From positions 1-64,000 of the forward strand of contig JADKAE010000051.1 in the NCBI GenBank assembly GCA_016715405.1: DNA of 64,000 nt. The letters are read 5' to 3'. Below the pieces are notes generated by a model. The model worked only from the letters and a program-made list of their open reading frames with translations, was not told where the DNA came from and did no database searches. This document shows, one piece after another, positions 49,001 through 57,990 of the stretch (position 1 is the first letter of the stretch; the number at the start of each line of letters is the position of its first letter). Made by a program: the position numbers and the translations under genes. The DNA comes from Saprospiraceae bacterium. GTDB lineage: Bacteria; Bacteroidota; Bacteroidia; Chitinophagales; Saprospiraceae.

Positions 49001-49417
49001 GGCGCGAAAGCTCTGAGCCTTGGAGCTCGCAAATGGGATGGGCCAGTCGGCAGGTAACAAAAGCGATAGGCTTTCGGGCGCCGGCGTCTGCCACAGTACC
49101 TCAATGATAGCGGCATTGACTTTCAACCCCAGCGCCACGGTGGCCGCTTCCTGCCCCTGGCGCCTGTCAGTGGCCATCCGCCGGAAGGCGTGCAAATAGT
49201 ATTGCAGCCGCCGGTCAATTTGTTGCTGGTGGCACACATAAGCCATTCGCGCAAACAAAGTGGAAAAAAGCAACTGCTCTTTTTTGGAGGCTTCTACGAA
49301 TATCAGGCTCAACAGCCGGTACAGGGCGTCCGTTTTGCCCACAGTATCCAACTCCTGGTTGCGGGCAATTTTTTCTATTTCTTTAAATAATAAAACGGCT
49401 AACGCCTCTGAGGACAT
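46077..49417 (-). CDS. Dna2-like PD-(D/E)XK nuclease / SF1B helicase, one frame break
   Basis: About 1,113 residues from ATG 49417 (MSSEALAVLLFKEIEKIARN). The N-terminal region (to about 300) has unknown fold. Near 48600 the frame changes, joining IANYFLDQLMT to FPDLRQKLFHTNPLAF. Next a RecB-type nuclease, GLQGRLDVFYRDP then AIVELKSGKPF. The helicase has LLWGPPGTGKTSLMLKH (Walker A), RVIIDEASQVLEPALAG (Walker B), GDHQQLPAVVAQS (motif III), VERYQGGARDIILLSL (motif V) and LNVALTRAREQVII (motif VI). The domain order matches Dna2/NAM7-type repair helicases. An upstream extension of the frame is only heptad repeat. Confidence 0.85.
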
Positions 49418-49454
49418 AGATTGGTTTTTTCTTGCTGCAAAATACGATATCCAT

Positions 49455-49517
49455 TTCAGATTTAGGACTGCGGATTTCGGATTGCGGATTGCTGACTGCT
49501 GACTGCTGACTGCTGAT
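49455..49517. repeat. CGGATTT and TGACTGC heptad array
   Basis: Two unit types run head to tail (gcggatttcggattgcggat, then gctgactgctgactgctgac), in the divergent spacer between the helicase and the BNR gene. The array is open in the helicase frame and artificially lengthens it. Confidence 0.7.
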
Positions 49518-49565
49518 TTTTTCATATCTTAGTGCTTTCAAAATACGTAACTATCTATAAAACCC

Positions 49566-52112
49566 ATGACAATGTATCGTTCTCTGAGATATGCAGCGCT
49601 CCTAACTATAATAGTGGGTATTTTCGCTTGCGCGCAAAAATCAAAAGCCCCCGCCAAAGCGGCGCCGGACTGGCCATGGAACAATGGGGCCTCGCCCGCT
49701 CCTGGCCCGACGGCCGCATCTACGCCCGACACCTCAGCGTAGCCCTCGCCCAACGCAACCTCGAACTCGATTTTCGCACCGACGACCCCCAGTGGGAAGC
49801 CCTCGGGCCCAAAAATATCGGCGGCCGCAGCATCAGCCTGGCCTTCCACCCCCTCGATAGCAATATCATCTACGTGGGCACAGCCAGCGGCGGACTCTGG
49901 CGCACCACCACAGCCGGCATAGGCGTCAACGCCTGGGAACGCATCTCTACCGGCTACCCCGTGCTGGGCGTAGGCGCCATAGCCATCAACCCCAACGACC
50001 CCGACGAAATGTACATCGGCACCGGCGAAGTATACAACTATACCGCCGCCGCCCCCAACGTCTACAACCGCCTCACCCGCGGCTCTTACGGCATCGGCAT
50101 ACTGAAAACTACCGACGGCGGCGCCACCTGGACCAAGTCGCTCGACTGGTCGCTCGACGAACTTACCGGCGTGTGGGACCTGGTGATCAACCCCCAGCAC
50201 CCGTCCACCGTGTGGGCAGCCACTACCCGCGGACTCTACCGCAGCTACGACGCCGGCCAGAACTGGGAAATCGCCCACGACCTGGAAATGGCTATGGATA
50301 TCGAAATGCATCCCCAGGATACTACGAAAATTTGGGTATCCATGGCGCCTACCTGAGCCCCGATGCCGGCGTGTACCGCTCTACCGACGGCGGCAACTCC
50401 TGGAGCCTGTCGCCGGGACTGCCCTCCGACTATACCGGCAAAACCATGCTGGCCATAAGCCCGTACGAACCGCAGGTGATGTACGCCTCCGTTGCCGACG
50501 CCTTTGTGAGCCGGGGACTGTACCGCTCTACCGACGGCGGCGACAACTGGCAATTGATGAGCACCAAGGACGTGGCCGCCTACCAGGGTTGGTATTCCCA
50601 CGACGTGGCCGTGATGCCCAACGTGCCCAATCTGGTGTTGTACGGGGGTATTGATATGCACAAATCTATCACAGGAGGCGCTAACCCGTTGCAAAAATCC
50701 TATTGGTATAACTGGGATTTCGGCGTAACACCAGTAGGCGGCCCCGAAGGCCCTCCTGATTATGTTCACGCCGATATTCACGGCATTTATTTTTCACCCC
50801 ACCACTCCCACCAGGCATTTGCGGTAACCGACGGCGGTGTATTGTTCTCGGGTGATGCCGGCGAAAGCTGGGAAGGCCGCAACGGCGGCTTCCAGAGCCA
50901 GCAGTTTTATGCCAATTTCTCCAACTCAAGCACCGATTCAAGTTTCGCTATCGGCGGCATGCAGGACAACGCCACGGCCATCTACCTCGGCGGCGACGCC
51001 TGGCGACGCGTCATCGGCGGCGACGGTATGAGCACGGCTATTAATCCCGACAATGACATGGTGGTGTACGGCACTTCGCAAAATCTAAACCTGCAACGCT
51101 CAATGAACCGGGGGCAAACTTTTAGCTCCGCCGCCGTGACTTCCGCCAACGGCGAAGCCAAAAATTTCAATGCCCCCTATGAATTGGCGCCCAACAACCC
51201 CAACCTGATATTCGCCGGTGCCCAACGCCTGCACCGGTCGACCAACGGCGGCGCCAACTGGGCGGCTACTACTACGGCATTGGTCGACGGAGGCAACTCC
51301 ATCCTCACGATAGCTATATCGCCCTTTGATGAAGACGTGATCTATATCGGCACCTCGCCCAATTTTAACGACCCCCGCATTTTAAAAAGTACCAACAGCG
51401 GCAGCACCTGGACGTATATCAACGGCCTGCCCAACCGCACGGCAATGGATATCGTGTTCCACCCCGATGACGAGGAAACGGTCTTCGTGGTCTTTTCCGG
51501 CTTTAATACCGAGCACGTCTACCGCACTACCGACGGCGGCGCCACCTGGACCGCCATCGACAACGGACTGCCCGATGTGCCCACCAATACGCTGTTTATC
51601 GATCCCGATTTCCCTCAGCATCTGTATGTGGGCAATGATGTAGGCTTGTATATTTCGTACGATAGCGGCGACAACTGGGAACCCTACGGCGAAGGCCCCT
51701 CCGACGCCGTCATGGTGATGCACCTGAGCCACTCTCCCGCCAACGACAAGCTGCGCATAGCCACGCACGGACTGGGCGTATACCAGGTAGATCTGGCAGA
51801 GGCGCCCGTCACTTCGAGCAACGAGCCTGCAAAAGAACGACTGCTGCTCAAAGCGCCCTATCCCAATCCTTCAAGTGATATGGTCACGATAGAATGGCAA
51901 TTGCCGGCGCCCACCCGCGCCAGACTGTCGCTCTACAACGCCCAGGGCCGGTTAATCCGCGTGCTGGAAAACCGCGCCATGCCCGCCGGCGATCATCAAT
52001 ATCATTGTCGGTAAAGGATATCCCAGAAGGAGTTTACGCTTTTGTGCTGGAAGGCAACGAGGCAGGAAAAACAGGGTTCAGAACGGCGAAGGCTTTCGTA
52101 GTCTCCCCTTGA
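49566..52112 (+). CDS. Secreted BNR/sortilin-type propeller protein with T9SS C-terminal domain; three frame breaks
   Basis: ATG 49566 (or 49572) opens a lipoprotein-like signal (LLTIIVGIFACAQ). The frame changes near 49670, then a long series of BNR/VPS10 blades follows: LYRSYDAGQNWEIAHD, VYRSTDGGNSWSLSPG, LYRSTDGGDNWQL, RILKSTNSGSTWTYINGLPN, VYRTTDGGATWTAIDNGLPD. A second break is near 50340 and a third near 52003. The C-terminus (YPNPSSDMVTIEWQLPAPTR, LSLYNAQGRLIRVL, IPEGVYAFVLEG) is a type A sorting domain for the type IX secretion system, so the protein is exported to the surface. Propellers of this kind occur in glycoside hydrolases and adhesins; no catalytic residues can be assigned. 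About 848 residues. Confidence 0.82.
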
Positions 52113-52160
52113 TCGCCCCCTCACCCCCTCACCCCCTCGCCCCCTCCCCCCGGGTACCAC
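52110..52160. repeat. C-rich heptad array spanning two convergent stops
   Basis: Repeats of gccccctcacccc. The BNR gene stop (52110-52112) is at its left edge and the rnz stop (52121-52123) is inside it, so the last residues of RNase Z (GGGGEGVRG) are repeat-encoded. Confidence 0.7.
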
Positions 52161-53059
52161 CTTCCCTCCCGGCCCGCCTTGGAGTCACGGAAGACAACCC
52201 GGGCCTCCGCCTCCCGGGGGCCTTCATCGGGGTATCGGGGAGAAAAATGGCCCAGGAGCAGTTGCTTCGCATCGGCCCGCCGGGCTATCTCGGCAGCCTG
52301 GGCGGCAGTAGAATGGCGGCTGATCGAGGCCTCCAACTCGTGCGAATTATCGAAAGTAGACTCGTGGTACAACAGATCGACGCCCTGGATCAAGCCGGGC
52401 AGGCGCTCGTCGAAAGCAGTATCGGAGCAATAGGCATAGCGGCGTTGCGGCGCCGGTGGGTGAGTCAGTTCGGTATGGGGGATTAGCCTGCCATCGGATA
52501 GCAACACATCCTGGCCGGACTTGGCCTGTTTGATTTGTGTAAAATCGAGGCCGTATTCCTCGATTTTTTCAGCGCGGATATTGAGTGGGCGCGGTTTTTC
52601 ACAAAATAAAAAACCCGAAGTGGGAATGCGGTGCGACAGCGGCAGGCTATACACCTGCAGGTATCGGTCTTCAAAAAGCAAATAATGGCGTTCGGTATCG
52701 ACAACGTGGTAAGTGATAGGGTAGGAGAGTGCGCATTGGCTCCAGCGCAGCTGCACCGCGATCATCTCCTCCAGTCCTTCGGGGGCGTAAATATCCAGTG
52801 GAGTTTGCCGGTTGAACAGCGTATACGAAGTGAGCAGGCCGATAAGGCCGTACACGTGATCGCCGTGTAAATGGCTGATAAAGATCTGGTTGAGTTTCTG
52901 CTTGGGCGCCTTGCAGTCGGAGAGGCGCATCTGGGTACCTTCGCCGCAATCTATCAGGTAGTAACATTCCTCATATCGAAGCACCTGTGCCGATGGGTGT
53001 CGGCCCCTGTCGGGCAAAGCAGCGCCCGTGCCCAGCAGCAAAACCTCAAACCTGGTCAC
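52121..53059 (-). CDS. rnz: Ribonuclease Z (tRNA 3' processing endonuclease)
   Basis: Metallo-beta-lactamase-fold nuclease that trims tRNA 3' ends; tmRNA and tRNA genes without encoded CCA need it. 312 residues from GTG 53059 (MTRFEVLLLGTGAALPDRGR); a TTG at 53065 in the same frame is the alternative. Motifs: HLHGDHVYGL (HxHxDH), YCSDTAFDERL, HESTF, HSTAAQAAEIAR and LLLGHFSPRY. The zinc ligands are complete. The C-terminal ~10 residues come from a C-rich repeat. It lies six bases downstream of the STAS gene, a pairing frequent in Bacteroidota. Confidence 0.92.
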   Translation of the reverse strand: MTRFEVLLLGTGAALPDRGRHPSAQVLRYEECYYLIDCGEGTQMRLSDCKAPKQKLNQIFISHLHGDHVYGLIGLLTSYTLFNRQTPLDIYAPEGLEEMIAVQLRWSQCALSYPITYHVVDTERHYLLFEDRYLQVYSLPLSHRIPTSGFLFCEKPRPLNIRAEKIEEYGLDFTQIKQAKSGQDVLLSDGRLIPHTELTHPPAPQRRYAYCSDTAFDERLPGLIQGVDLLYHESTFDNSHELEASISRHSTAAQAAEIARRADAKQLLLGHFSPRYPDEGPREAEARVVFRDSKAGREGRWYPGGGGEGVRG

Positions 53060-53065
53060 GCCCAA

Positions 53066-53475
53066 TTAGCGTTCGTCTTCTTCCTCGATGCCTTCATCCA
53101 GGCCGGCATTCAACTCGCGTTCGATCTCCTCCATAAAAATCAGGTCGATCGCTTCCGATACCGAAGGAAGAATAGTCAACACGGCGCTAAGGCGCGAAAT
53201 CTCGATGAGTTTTTGCACGGCGGGGTGCGAGACTTCCGTCAGGATAAACGAGCCCATGGTCTTCCACAAGCGGTTGGCCGTAAGGATGGCGCTTAAACCC
53301 GATGAATCGATATATTCAACGGCAGAAAGATCAAATATCAGGTTGTTGAAGCCTTCATTAGCCAAAATGACGAACTCCGACTTCAGGTCGGGCGCAACGA
53401 TGGAATTGAGGTTTTTTCTTCCAATTTGATGACGGCGTATCTTCCGTCTTTGTCTTTGTCTATGGAAAATTTCAT
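53066..53475 (-). CDS. STAS-domain protein (anti-sigma factor antagonist-like), one frame break
   Basis: Start ATG 53475: MKFSIDKDKDGRYAVIKLEE. One A is missing in the A6 run near 53411, restoring KNLNSIVAPDLKSEFVILAN and the rest. The central NLIFDLSAVEYIDSSGLSAI carries the phosphorylatable-serine loop of SpoIIAA-type proteins. The C-terminus is a strongly acidic tail (GLDEGIEEEDER). 136 residues. It probably senses or relays a phosphorylation signal to a sigma-factor regulator located elsewhere. Cotranscribed with rnz. Confidence 0.82.
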
Positions 53476-53525
53476 CTTGAAATTATTACTATGGTGATGT
53501 ACACTGCAAAAGTACCAATTCTGTG

Positions 53526-53657
53526 TGAATTTGCTAATGTGCTGATTTGCTAATTTGCTGATAAAGGATAATAGCGGGTAGCAGTCAGATTTTTTGAACT
53601 GTCAGCCGACCGCCGACCGCTGACTGCTGATAGCTGATAGCTGACTGCTGACTGCTA
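53526..53657. repeat. TTTGCTAA octamers and TGACTGC heptads before clpC
   Basis: 53529-53566: tttgctaa/tgtgctga units. 53583-53657: gtcagccgaccgccgaccgc then ctgactgctgatagctgata. The units face the start of clpC and the start of the STAS gene (divergent promoters). 53658-53841 is AT-rich leader of clpC with no specific operator recognised. Confidence 0.65.
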
Positions 53658-53841
53658 AACTAACCGCCTCCTTCATTTGTTATTGCATTTGTTACCATCA
53701 AAGAGTAATATTTGTCATCACTAATCTCAAAAATTCACTATAATTTAACACCGTTATTGAGAAATTTTTCAACTTACACCTTGATTTACACCTGCATTAT
53801 TTGGAAAATTGCATCATCTAAAGGCTAAGTACCGATTCAAT

Positions 53842-56403
53842 ATGAATAGTAACAAGTTTTCGCCAAAAGTCAAGCAGATCATTTCCCGTAGTCGCGACGA
53901 GGCTATCGGGCTGGGGCATGACTTTATCGGCACCGAACATTTGCTCCTCGGCATGATGTCTGACAAGGAGAGCCTGGCCATGAAGGTGCTCGAATCTCTG
54001 GAAGTAGACGCTACCGAGCTGCGGCAAACCCTGGTGGAATCTATCCAACGCACACCGATTGCCGCCGCCAGTCTCAATGTGGGCAATATTCCCCTGAACA
54101 AACAGGCCGAAAAGGTACTTAAAGTGACCTTCCTGGAAGCCAAAGCGTTGAAAAACGACGAGGTGAGCCCCGAACACCTGATGCTGTCAATCCTCAAACA
54201 CAAGGACAACCCCGCTTCGAAAGTGCTGGGCCAGTTTGAGGTGGATTACGATATCTTCAAGGCTGAACTGGAATACGTGCGCCAGGAACAGGACTTTACG
54301 TCCAATAGCAGCAGCATCGATCCCTATTCGCAGGCGCCTTCCGACCAGGATGACTCTTACGAAGACGAGGATGCGCAATCCCGCAGCTTCCAGCAACGCA
54401 GTAAGGGCGCTACGAAGTCGAGAACCCCGGTACTCGACAATTTCGGCCGCGATATTACCAAGCTGGCAGAAGAAGACAAACTCGACCCGATTATCGGACG
54501 CGAAACCGAGATAGAACGCGTGTCTCAGATACTGAGCCGCCGCAAGAAGAATAACCCGATCCTCATCGGCGAACCCGGCGTGGGCAAAACGGCTATCGTA
54601 GAGGGCCTCGCCCTGCGCATTATCCAGAAGAAGGTGTCGCGCACGCTTTTCAACAAGCGTATCGTGATGCTCGACCTGGCGGCGCTGGTGGCGGGCACCA
54701 AATACCGCGGCCAGTTTGAAGAGCGCATGAAGGCCATTATGAACGAATTGGAGAAATCGCGCGACGTGATCCTGTTTATCGACGAGATCCACACGATCGT
54801 AGGCGCCGGCGGCGCCACGGGGTCGCTCGACGCTTCCAATATCTTCAAGCCGGCCCTGGCACGCGGCGAACTCCAATGCATCGGCGCTTCAACGCTCGAC
54901 GAATACCGCCAGCATATTGAGAAAGACGGCGCCCTCGACCGCCGCTTCCAGAAGGTGATGGTCGATCCGCCGGCGCCCGACGAGGTGATCCACATTCTCA
55001 ATAATATTAAGTCGAAATACGAGGAGTTCCACAACGTGGTATACAGCGACGAAGCTATCCTGGCCTGCGTGCGCCTTAGCGACCGCTATATCACCGACCG
55101 CTTCCTGCCCGATAAGGCTATCGACGTACTCGACGAAGTGGGCGCCCGCGTGCACCTGAAAAATATTCACGTGCCCGAGCATATCGAAGAACTCGAAAAG
55201 AAAATCGAGGAACTCAAAGAGTTCAAGAATCAGGCAGTAAAGAATCAGCAATACGAAAAAGCCGCCGACCTGCGCGATAAAGAATCAAAGCTGGTGCGCC
55301 AACTCGAATTTGCCAAGATTCAGTGGGAAGAAGAGGCCAAAACCAAGCGCTACCCCGTTGGCGAAGAAGATATCGCCGAAGTGGTGTCGATGATGACCGG
55401 CATCCCCGTGAGACGGGTAGCCCAAAGCGAAAGCAAAAAGCTGGTGAGCATGGAAAATGACCTCCAGCATGTGATTATCGGTCAGGACGAAGCCATCGGC
55501 AAGATCGCCAAGGCTATCCAGCGCAACCGCGTGGGCCTCAAAGACCCCCGCCGCCCCATCGGCTCGTTTATTTTCCTGGGCCCCACCGGCGTAGGCAAAA
55601 CCGAACTGGCCAAGGCGCTGGCCCGCTATCTCTTTGACTCCGACGACGCCCTCATCCGCATCGACATGAGCGAATACATGGAGAAATTCTCCGTGAGCAG
55701 GCTTATCGGCGCGCCTCCGGGTTATGTAGGCTACGAAGAAGGCGGCCAGCTCACCGAAAAGGTGCGCCGCAAGCCCTATTCGGTCGTGCTGCTCGACGAA
55801 ATCGAAAAAGCGCACCCCGATGTGTACAATATCCTGCTACAAGTACTCGACGATGGCCAACTCACCGACGGCCTCGGCAGAAGGGTCGACTTCAAGAATA
55901 CGCTGATTATTATGACTTCCAATATCGGCGTGCGCCAGTTGAAAGACTTCGGCCAGGGCGTGGGCTTTAATACCAAAGCCCGCCAGGATGCCGCCCAGGA
56001 ATATACCAAAGGCGTGATCCAGAATGCCCTCAAGCGTACCTTCTCGCCCGAATTCCTCAACCGTATCGACGACGTGGTGATCTTTAACAGCCTCGGCCGC
56101 GAAGAGATCTTCAAGATTATCGATATTTCACTCAAAGACGTCCACAAGCGCTTGTCGGGTATGAATTATTCCCTGCAACTCACGGAAGAAGCCAAAAATT
56201 TCGTGGCCGAAAAAGGCTTCGACCCGCAATTCGGCGCCCGTCCGCTACACCGCGCAATCCAGAAGTATATCGAAGATCCCCTGGCGGAGTTTATCCTCAA
56301 CGAAAATCCGCCCGAAGGCAGCACTTTGGAGGCCGTACTCAAAGAAGACGGCGAAAGCCTGGCCATCGCATTGGCTAAACCAGTCAATTCGGATGTGCAG
56401 TAA
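53842..56403 (+). CDS. clpC: AAA+ chaperone-protease ATPase ClpC
   Basis: Unfoldase partner of ClpP. 853 residues from ATG 53842 (MNSNKFSPKVKQIISRSRDE), intact. Domains in order: a Clp_N double repeat (1-145), an acidic linker (QDDSYEDEDAQSRS), AAA1 with Walker A GEPGVGKTAIVEGLA and Walker B VILFIDEIHTIVGAGG, a UVR motif (YEKAADLRDKESKLVRQLEF), AAA2 with GPTGVGKTELAKAL and VLLDEIEKAHPDVYN, and a C-terminal small domain. A GVGF loop near 725 is the ClpP-binding element. Long leader and its own terminator: a single-gene unit. Confidence 0.95.
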   Translation: MNSNKFSPKVKQIISRSRDEAIGLGHDFIGTEHLLLGMMSDKESLAMKVLESLEVDATELRQTLVESIQRTPIAAASLNVGNIPLNKQAEKVLKVTFLEAKALKNDEVSPEHLMLSILKHKDNPASKVLGQFEVDYDIFKAELEYVRQEQDFTSNSSSIDPYSQAPSDQDDSYEDEDAQSRSFQQRSKGATKSRTPVLDNFGRDITKLAEEDKLDPIIGRETEIERVSQILSRRKKNNPILIGEPGVGKTAIVEGLALRIIQKKVSRTLFNKRIVMLDLAALVAGTKYRGQFEERMKAIMNELEKSRDVILFIDEIHTIVGAGGATGSLDASNIFKPALARGELQCIGASTLDEYRQHIEKDGALDRRFQKVMVDPPAPDEVIHILNNIKSKYEEFHNVVYSDEAILACVRLSDRYITDRFLPDKAIDVLDEVGARVHLKNIHVPEHIEELEKKIEELKEFKNQAVKNQQYEKAADLRDKESKLVRQLEFAKIQWEEEAKTKRYPVGEEDIAEVVSMMTGIPVRRVAQSESKKLVSMENDLQHVIIGQDEAIGKIAKAIQRNRVGLKDPRRPIGSFIFLGPTGVGKTELAKALARYLFDSDDALIRIDMSEYMEKFSVSRLIGAPPGYVGYEEGGQLTEKVRRKPYSVVLLDEIEKAHPDVYNILLQVLDDGQLTDGLGRRVDFKNTLIIMTSNIGVRQLKDFGQGVGFNTKARQDAAQEYTKGVIQNALKRTFSPEFLNRIDDVVIFNSLGREEIFKIIDISLKDVHKRLSGMNYSLQLTEEAKNFVAEKGFDPQFGARPLHRAIQKYIEDPLAEFILNENPPEGSTLEAVLKEDGESLAIALAKPVNSDVQ

Positions 56404-56426
56404 AAAGGATTTTTTTAACTAATCAT

Positions 56427-56467
56427 AAAGAAGTACACCCGCACTATTGCAGGTGTACTTCTTTTTT
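56427..56467 (+). terminator. Intrinsic terminator after clpC
   Basis: AAGAAGTACACC (56428-56439) pairs with GGTGTACTTCTT (56452-56463), followed by Ts. Confidence 0.9.
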
Positions 56468-56580
56468 ATGAATTTCGTTGTTTAGATTTGGCGTGGTTCC
56501 GCTTACCCGTCGGCCAAAGTCACAACCGCCGGGAGTTCTCAAGTAAAAACCTTAAGCGGAAAGCGCCTTTTTATTATTTC

Positions 56581-57180
56581 ATTAAAAAAAATGTATTGAA
56601 TAAGAGACCACACCCTCAACAAGACCCAGCCAGATTGCAGTTCCGCGTGAATGACCAGATCCGGATTCCCGAAGTGCGACTCGTGGGTGACAACCTGGAA
56701 GAAGTAAGTAAAATAGTAGGCGAACCCGTAGAACCGGGTATTTATCCCACACGCAAAGTGCGCGAATGGGCCGATCAATCGGAACTCGACGTGGTGGAAA
56801 TCTCTCCCAATGCCAACCCCCCCGTAGTGCGTATCGTCGATTTTAATAAGTTTGTCTACGAACGCAAGAAAAAAGAAAAGGAGATTAAATCCAAAGCAGC
56901 TAAAACCGTTATCAAGGAAATCCGCTTCGGTCCCAATACCGACGACCACGACTTCGAGTTTAAGTCGCGCCACGCCAAAACTTTCCTCGAAGAAGGCGCC
57001 AAGGTGAAAGCCTACGTGCAATTCAAAGGCCGCGCTATCGTGTTTAAGGAAAGAGGCGAACTCCTCCTGCTCAAGTTCCTCAAAGAACTTGAAGAAGTAG
57101 GCGCTCCCGAGGCCATGCCCAAAATGGAAGGCCGCCGGATGATCGTGATGATTTCGCCCAAAAAAGTAGTCAAAAAGTAA
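56581..57180 (+). CDS. infC: Translation initiation factor IF-3
   Basis: Binds the 30S subunit and checks start codons. The conserved part begins LQFRVNDQIRIPEVRLVGDN, then LDVVEISPNANPPVVRIVDF, the linker VYERKKKEKEIKSK, and the C-domain EIRFGPNTDDHDFEFKSRHA, FLEEGAKVKAYVQFKGRA. No ATG lies in a sensible place: an in-frame ATT at 56581 (ATT AAA AAA AAT) or a TTG at 56596 are the candidates. Rare ATT starts are typical of infC and serve autoregulation, so I chose ATT. About 199 residues. First gene of infC-rpmI-rplT. Confidence 0.93.
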   Translation: MKKNVLNKRPHPQQDPARLQFRVNDQIRIPEVRLVGDNLEEVSKIVGEPVEPGIYPTRKVREWADQSELDVVEISPNANPPVVRIVDFNKFVYERKKKEKEIKSKAAKTVIKEIRFGPNTDDHDFEFKSRHAKTFLEEGAKVKAYVQFKGRAIVFKERGELLLLKFLKELEEVGAPEAMPKMEGRRMIVMISPKKVVKK

Positions 57181-57238
57181 GCTACCACAGGCTGCAAAAA
57201 AAAGTAAGGCCGGGTAGATAGTATATCCGATATTGCGT

Positions 57239-57247
57239 TATCTTTGC
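57239..57247 (+). promoter_or_regulatory. Bacteroidota-type promoter element (TAnnTTTGC) before rpmI
   Basis: TATCTTTGC lies 24 bases before the rpmI start, in the 90-base infC-rpmI gap. It matches the phylum's -7 consensus TAnnTTTG; a clear -33 TTG is not seen. An internal promoter for rpmI-rplT is likely. Confidence 0.5.
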
Positions 57248-57270
57248 AGTCCGTTTAAAATAATGTACCG

Positions 57271-57465
57271 ATGCCTAAGATGAAGACACATTCCAGCGCC
57301 AAGAAGCGTTTCAAGGTGACTGGCTCCGGCAAGATCAAGCGCTTCCAAGCGAATACGTCGCACCGGATGCGCAAGAAAAGCGACAAAGCCAAGCTCCGCC
57401 TACGCGATTCCGCCCTGGTGAGCCCAGCTGATGAAGGACGCGTAAAGCGCATGCTTTGCGTGTAA
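57271..57465 (+). CDS. rpmI: 50S ribosomal protein L35
   Basis: 64 residues, very basic: MPKMKTHSSAKKRFKVTGSG, then KIKRFQANTSHRMRKKSDKA. Normal length and the conserved HSSAKKRF start. Between infC and rplT as in most bacteria. Confidence 0.97.
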   Translation: MPKMKTHSSAKKRFKVTGSGKIKRFQANTSHRMRKKSDKAKLRLRDSALVSPADEGRVKRMLCV

Positions 57466-57484
57466 GCTATTTATTTTTTAACGA

Positions 57485-57525
57485 GAACGCAGGATAGAAG
57501 CGGTTTGAAAAAACCCCCTGCGTTG
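57485..57525 (+). promoter_or_regulatory. Hairpin in the rpmI-rplT gap
   Basis: AACGCAGG (57488-57495) pairs with CCTGCGTT (57517-57524), with an inner GCGGTTT/AAACCCC-like stem. Such structures near rplT can bind L20 for feedback control; here that is inference from position. Confidence 0.45.
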
Positions 57526-57541
57526 GACTAAAAAAAACATT

Positions 57542-57886
57542 ATGCCTCGTTCCGTAAACGCCGTTGCATCAAGAGCACGGCGCAAGAAGATCATGCAGAT
57601 GGCCAAAGGCTACTTTGGCGCCCGCGGTAAAGTCTATACCGTAGCAAAAAATACGGTTGAAAAAGGCCTCCAATACGCCTATCGCGACCGTAAGAACAAG
57701 AAACGCGCTTATCGCGCCCTCTGGATCGCCCGTATCAATGCCGCTTCCCGCCTCAATGGCACTACGTATTCCAAGTTGATGTTCAAGCTGGCTCAAAACG
57801 GCGTTACCCTCAACCGCAAAGTACTGGCCGACCTGGCACTGAACCACCCCGAGGTGTTTAAGGCTGTGTTGGATTCAGCGAAATAA
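57542..57886 (+). CDS. rplT: 50S ribosomal protein L20
   Basis: 114 residues: MPRSVNAVASRARRKKIMQM, then AKGYFGARGKVYTVAKNTVE, YAYRDRKNKKRAYRALWIAR and LNRKVLADLALNHPEVFKAV. Binds 23S rRNA early in assembly and usually represses its own operon. Last gene of infC-rpmI-rplT; a heptad hairpin follows ten bases after the stop. Confidence 0.97.
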   Translation: MPRSVNAVASRARRKKIMQMAKGYFGARGKVYTVAKNTVEKGLQYAYRDRKNKKRAYRALWIARINAASRLNGTTYSKLMFKLAQNGVTLNRKVLADLALNHPEVFKAVLDSAK

Positions 57887-57895
57887 CTCGGTTTG

Positions 57896-57985
57896 AGTGT
57901 GGGAGGGTGAGAGAGTGGGAGGGTGAGATTTTTTTGTACTCACTGTATTCTCACACTCCCACACTCCCACACTCTCTCCCTCTTT
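57896..57985. repeat. GTGGGAG / CTCCCAC heptad hairpin
   Basis: The left arm 57898-57927 (gtgtgggagggtgagagagt...) and right arm 57949-57985 (tctcacactcccacactccc...) are complementary and separate the convergent rplT and prfB genes. Confidence 0.75.
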
Positions 57986-57990
57986 CTTTG

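Noticed and set aside
49418..49525. N-terminal extension of the helicase (KKSAVSSQQSA...)
   Set aside because: Encoded by heptad repeats; the protein-like sequence starts at MSSEALAVL, 49417.
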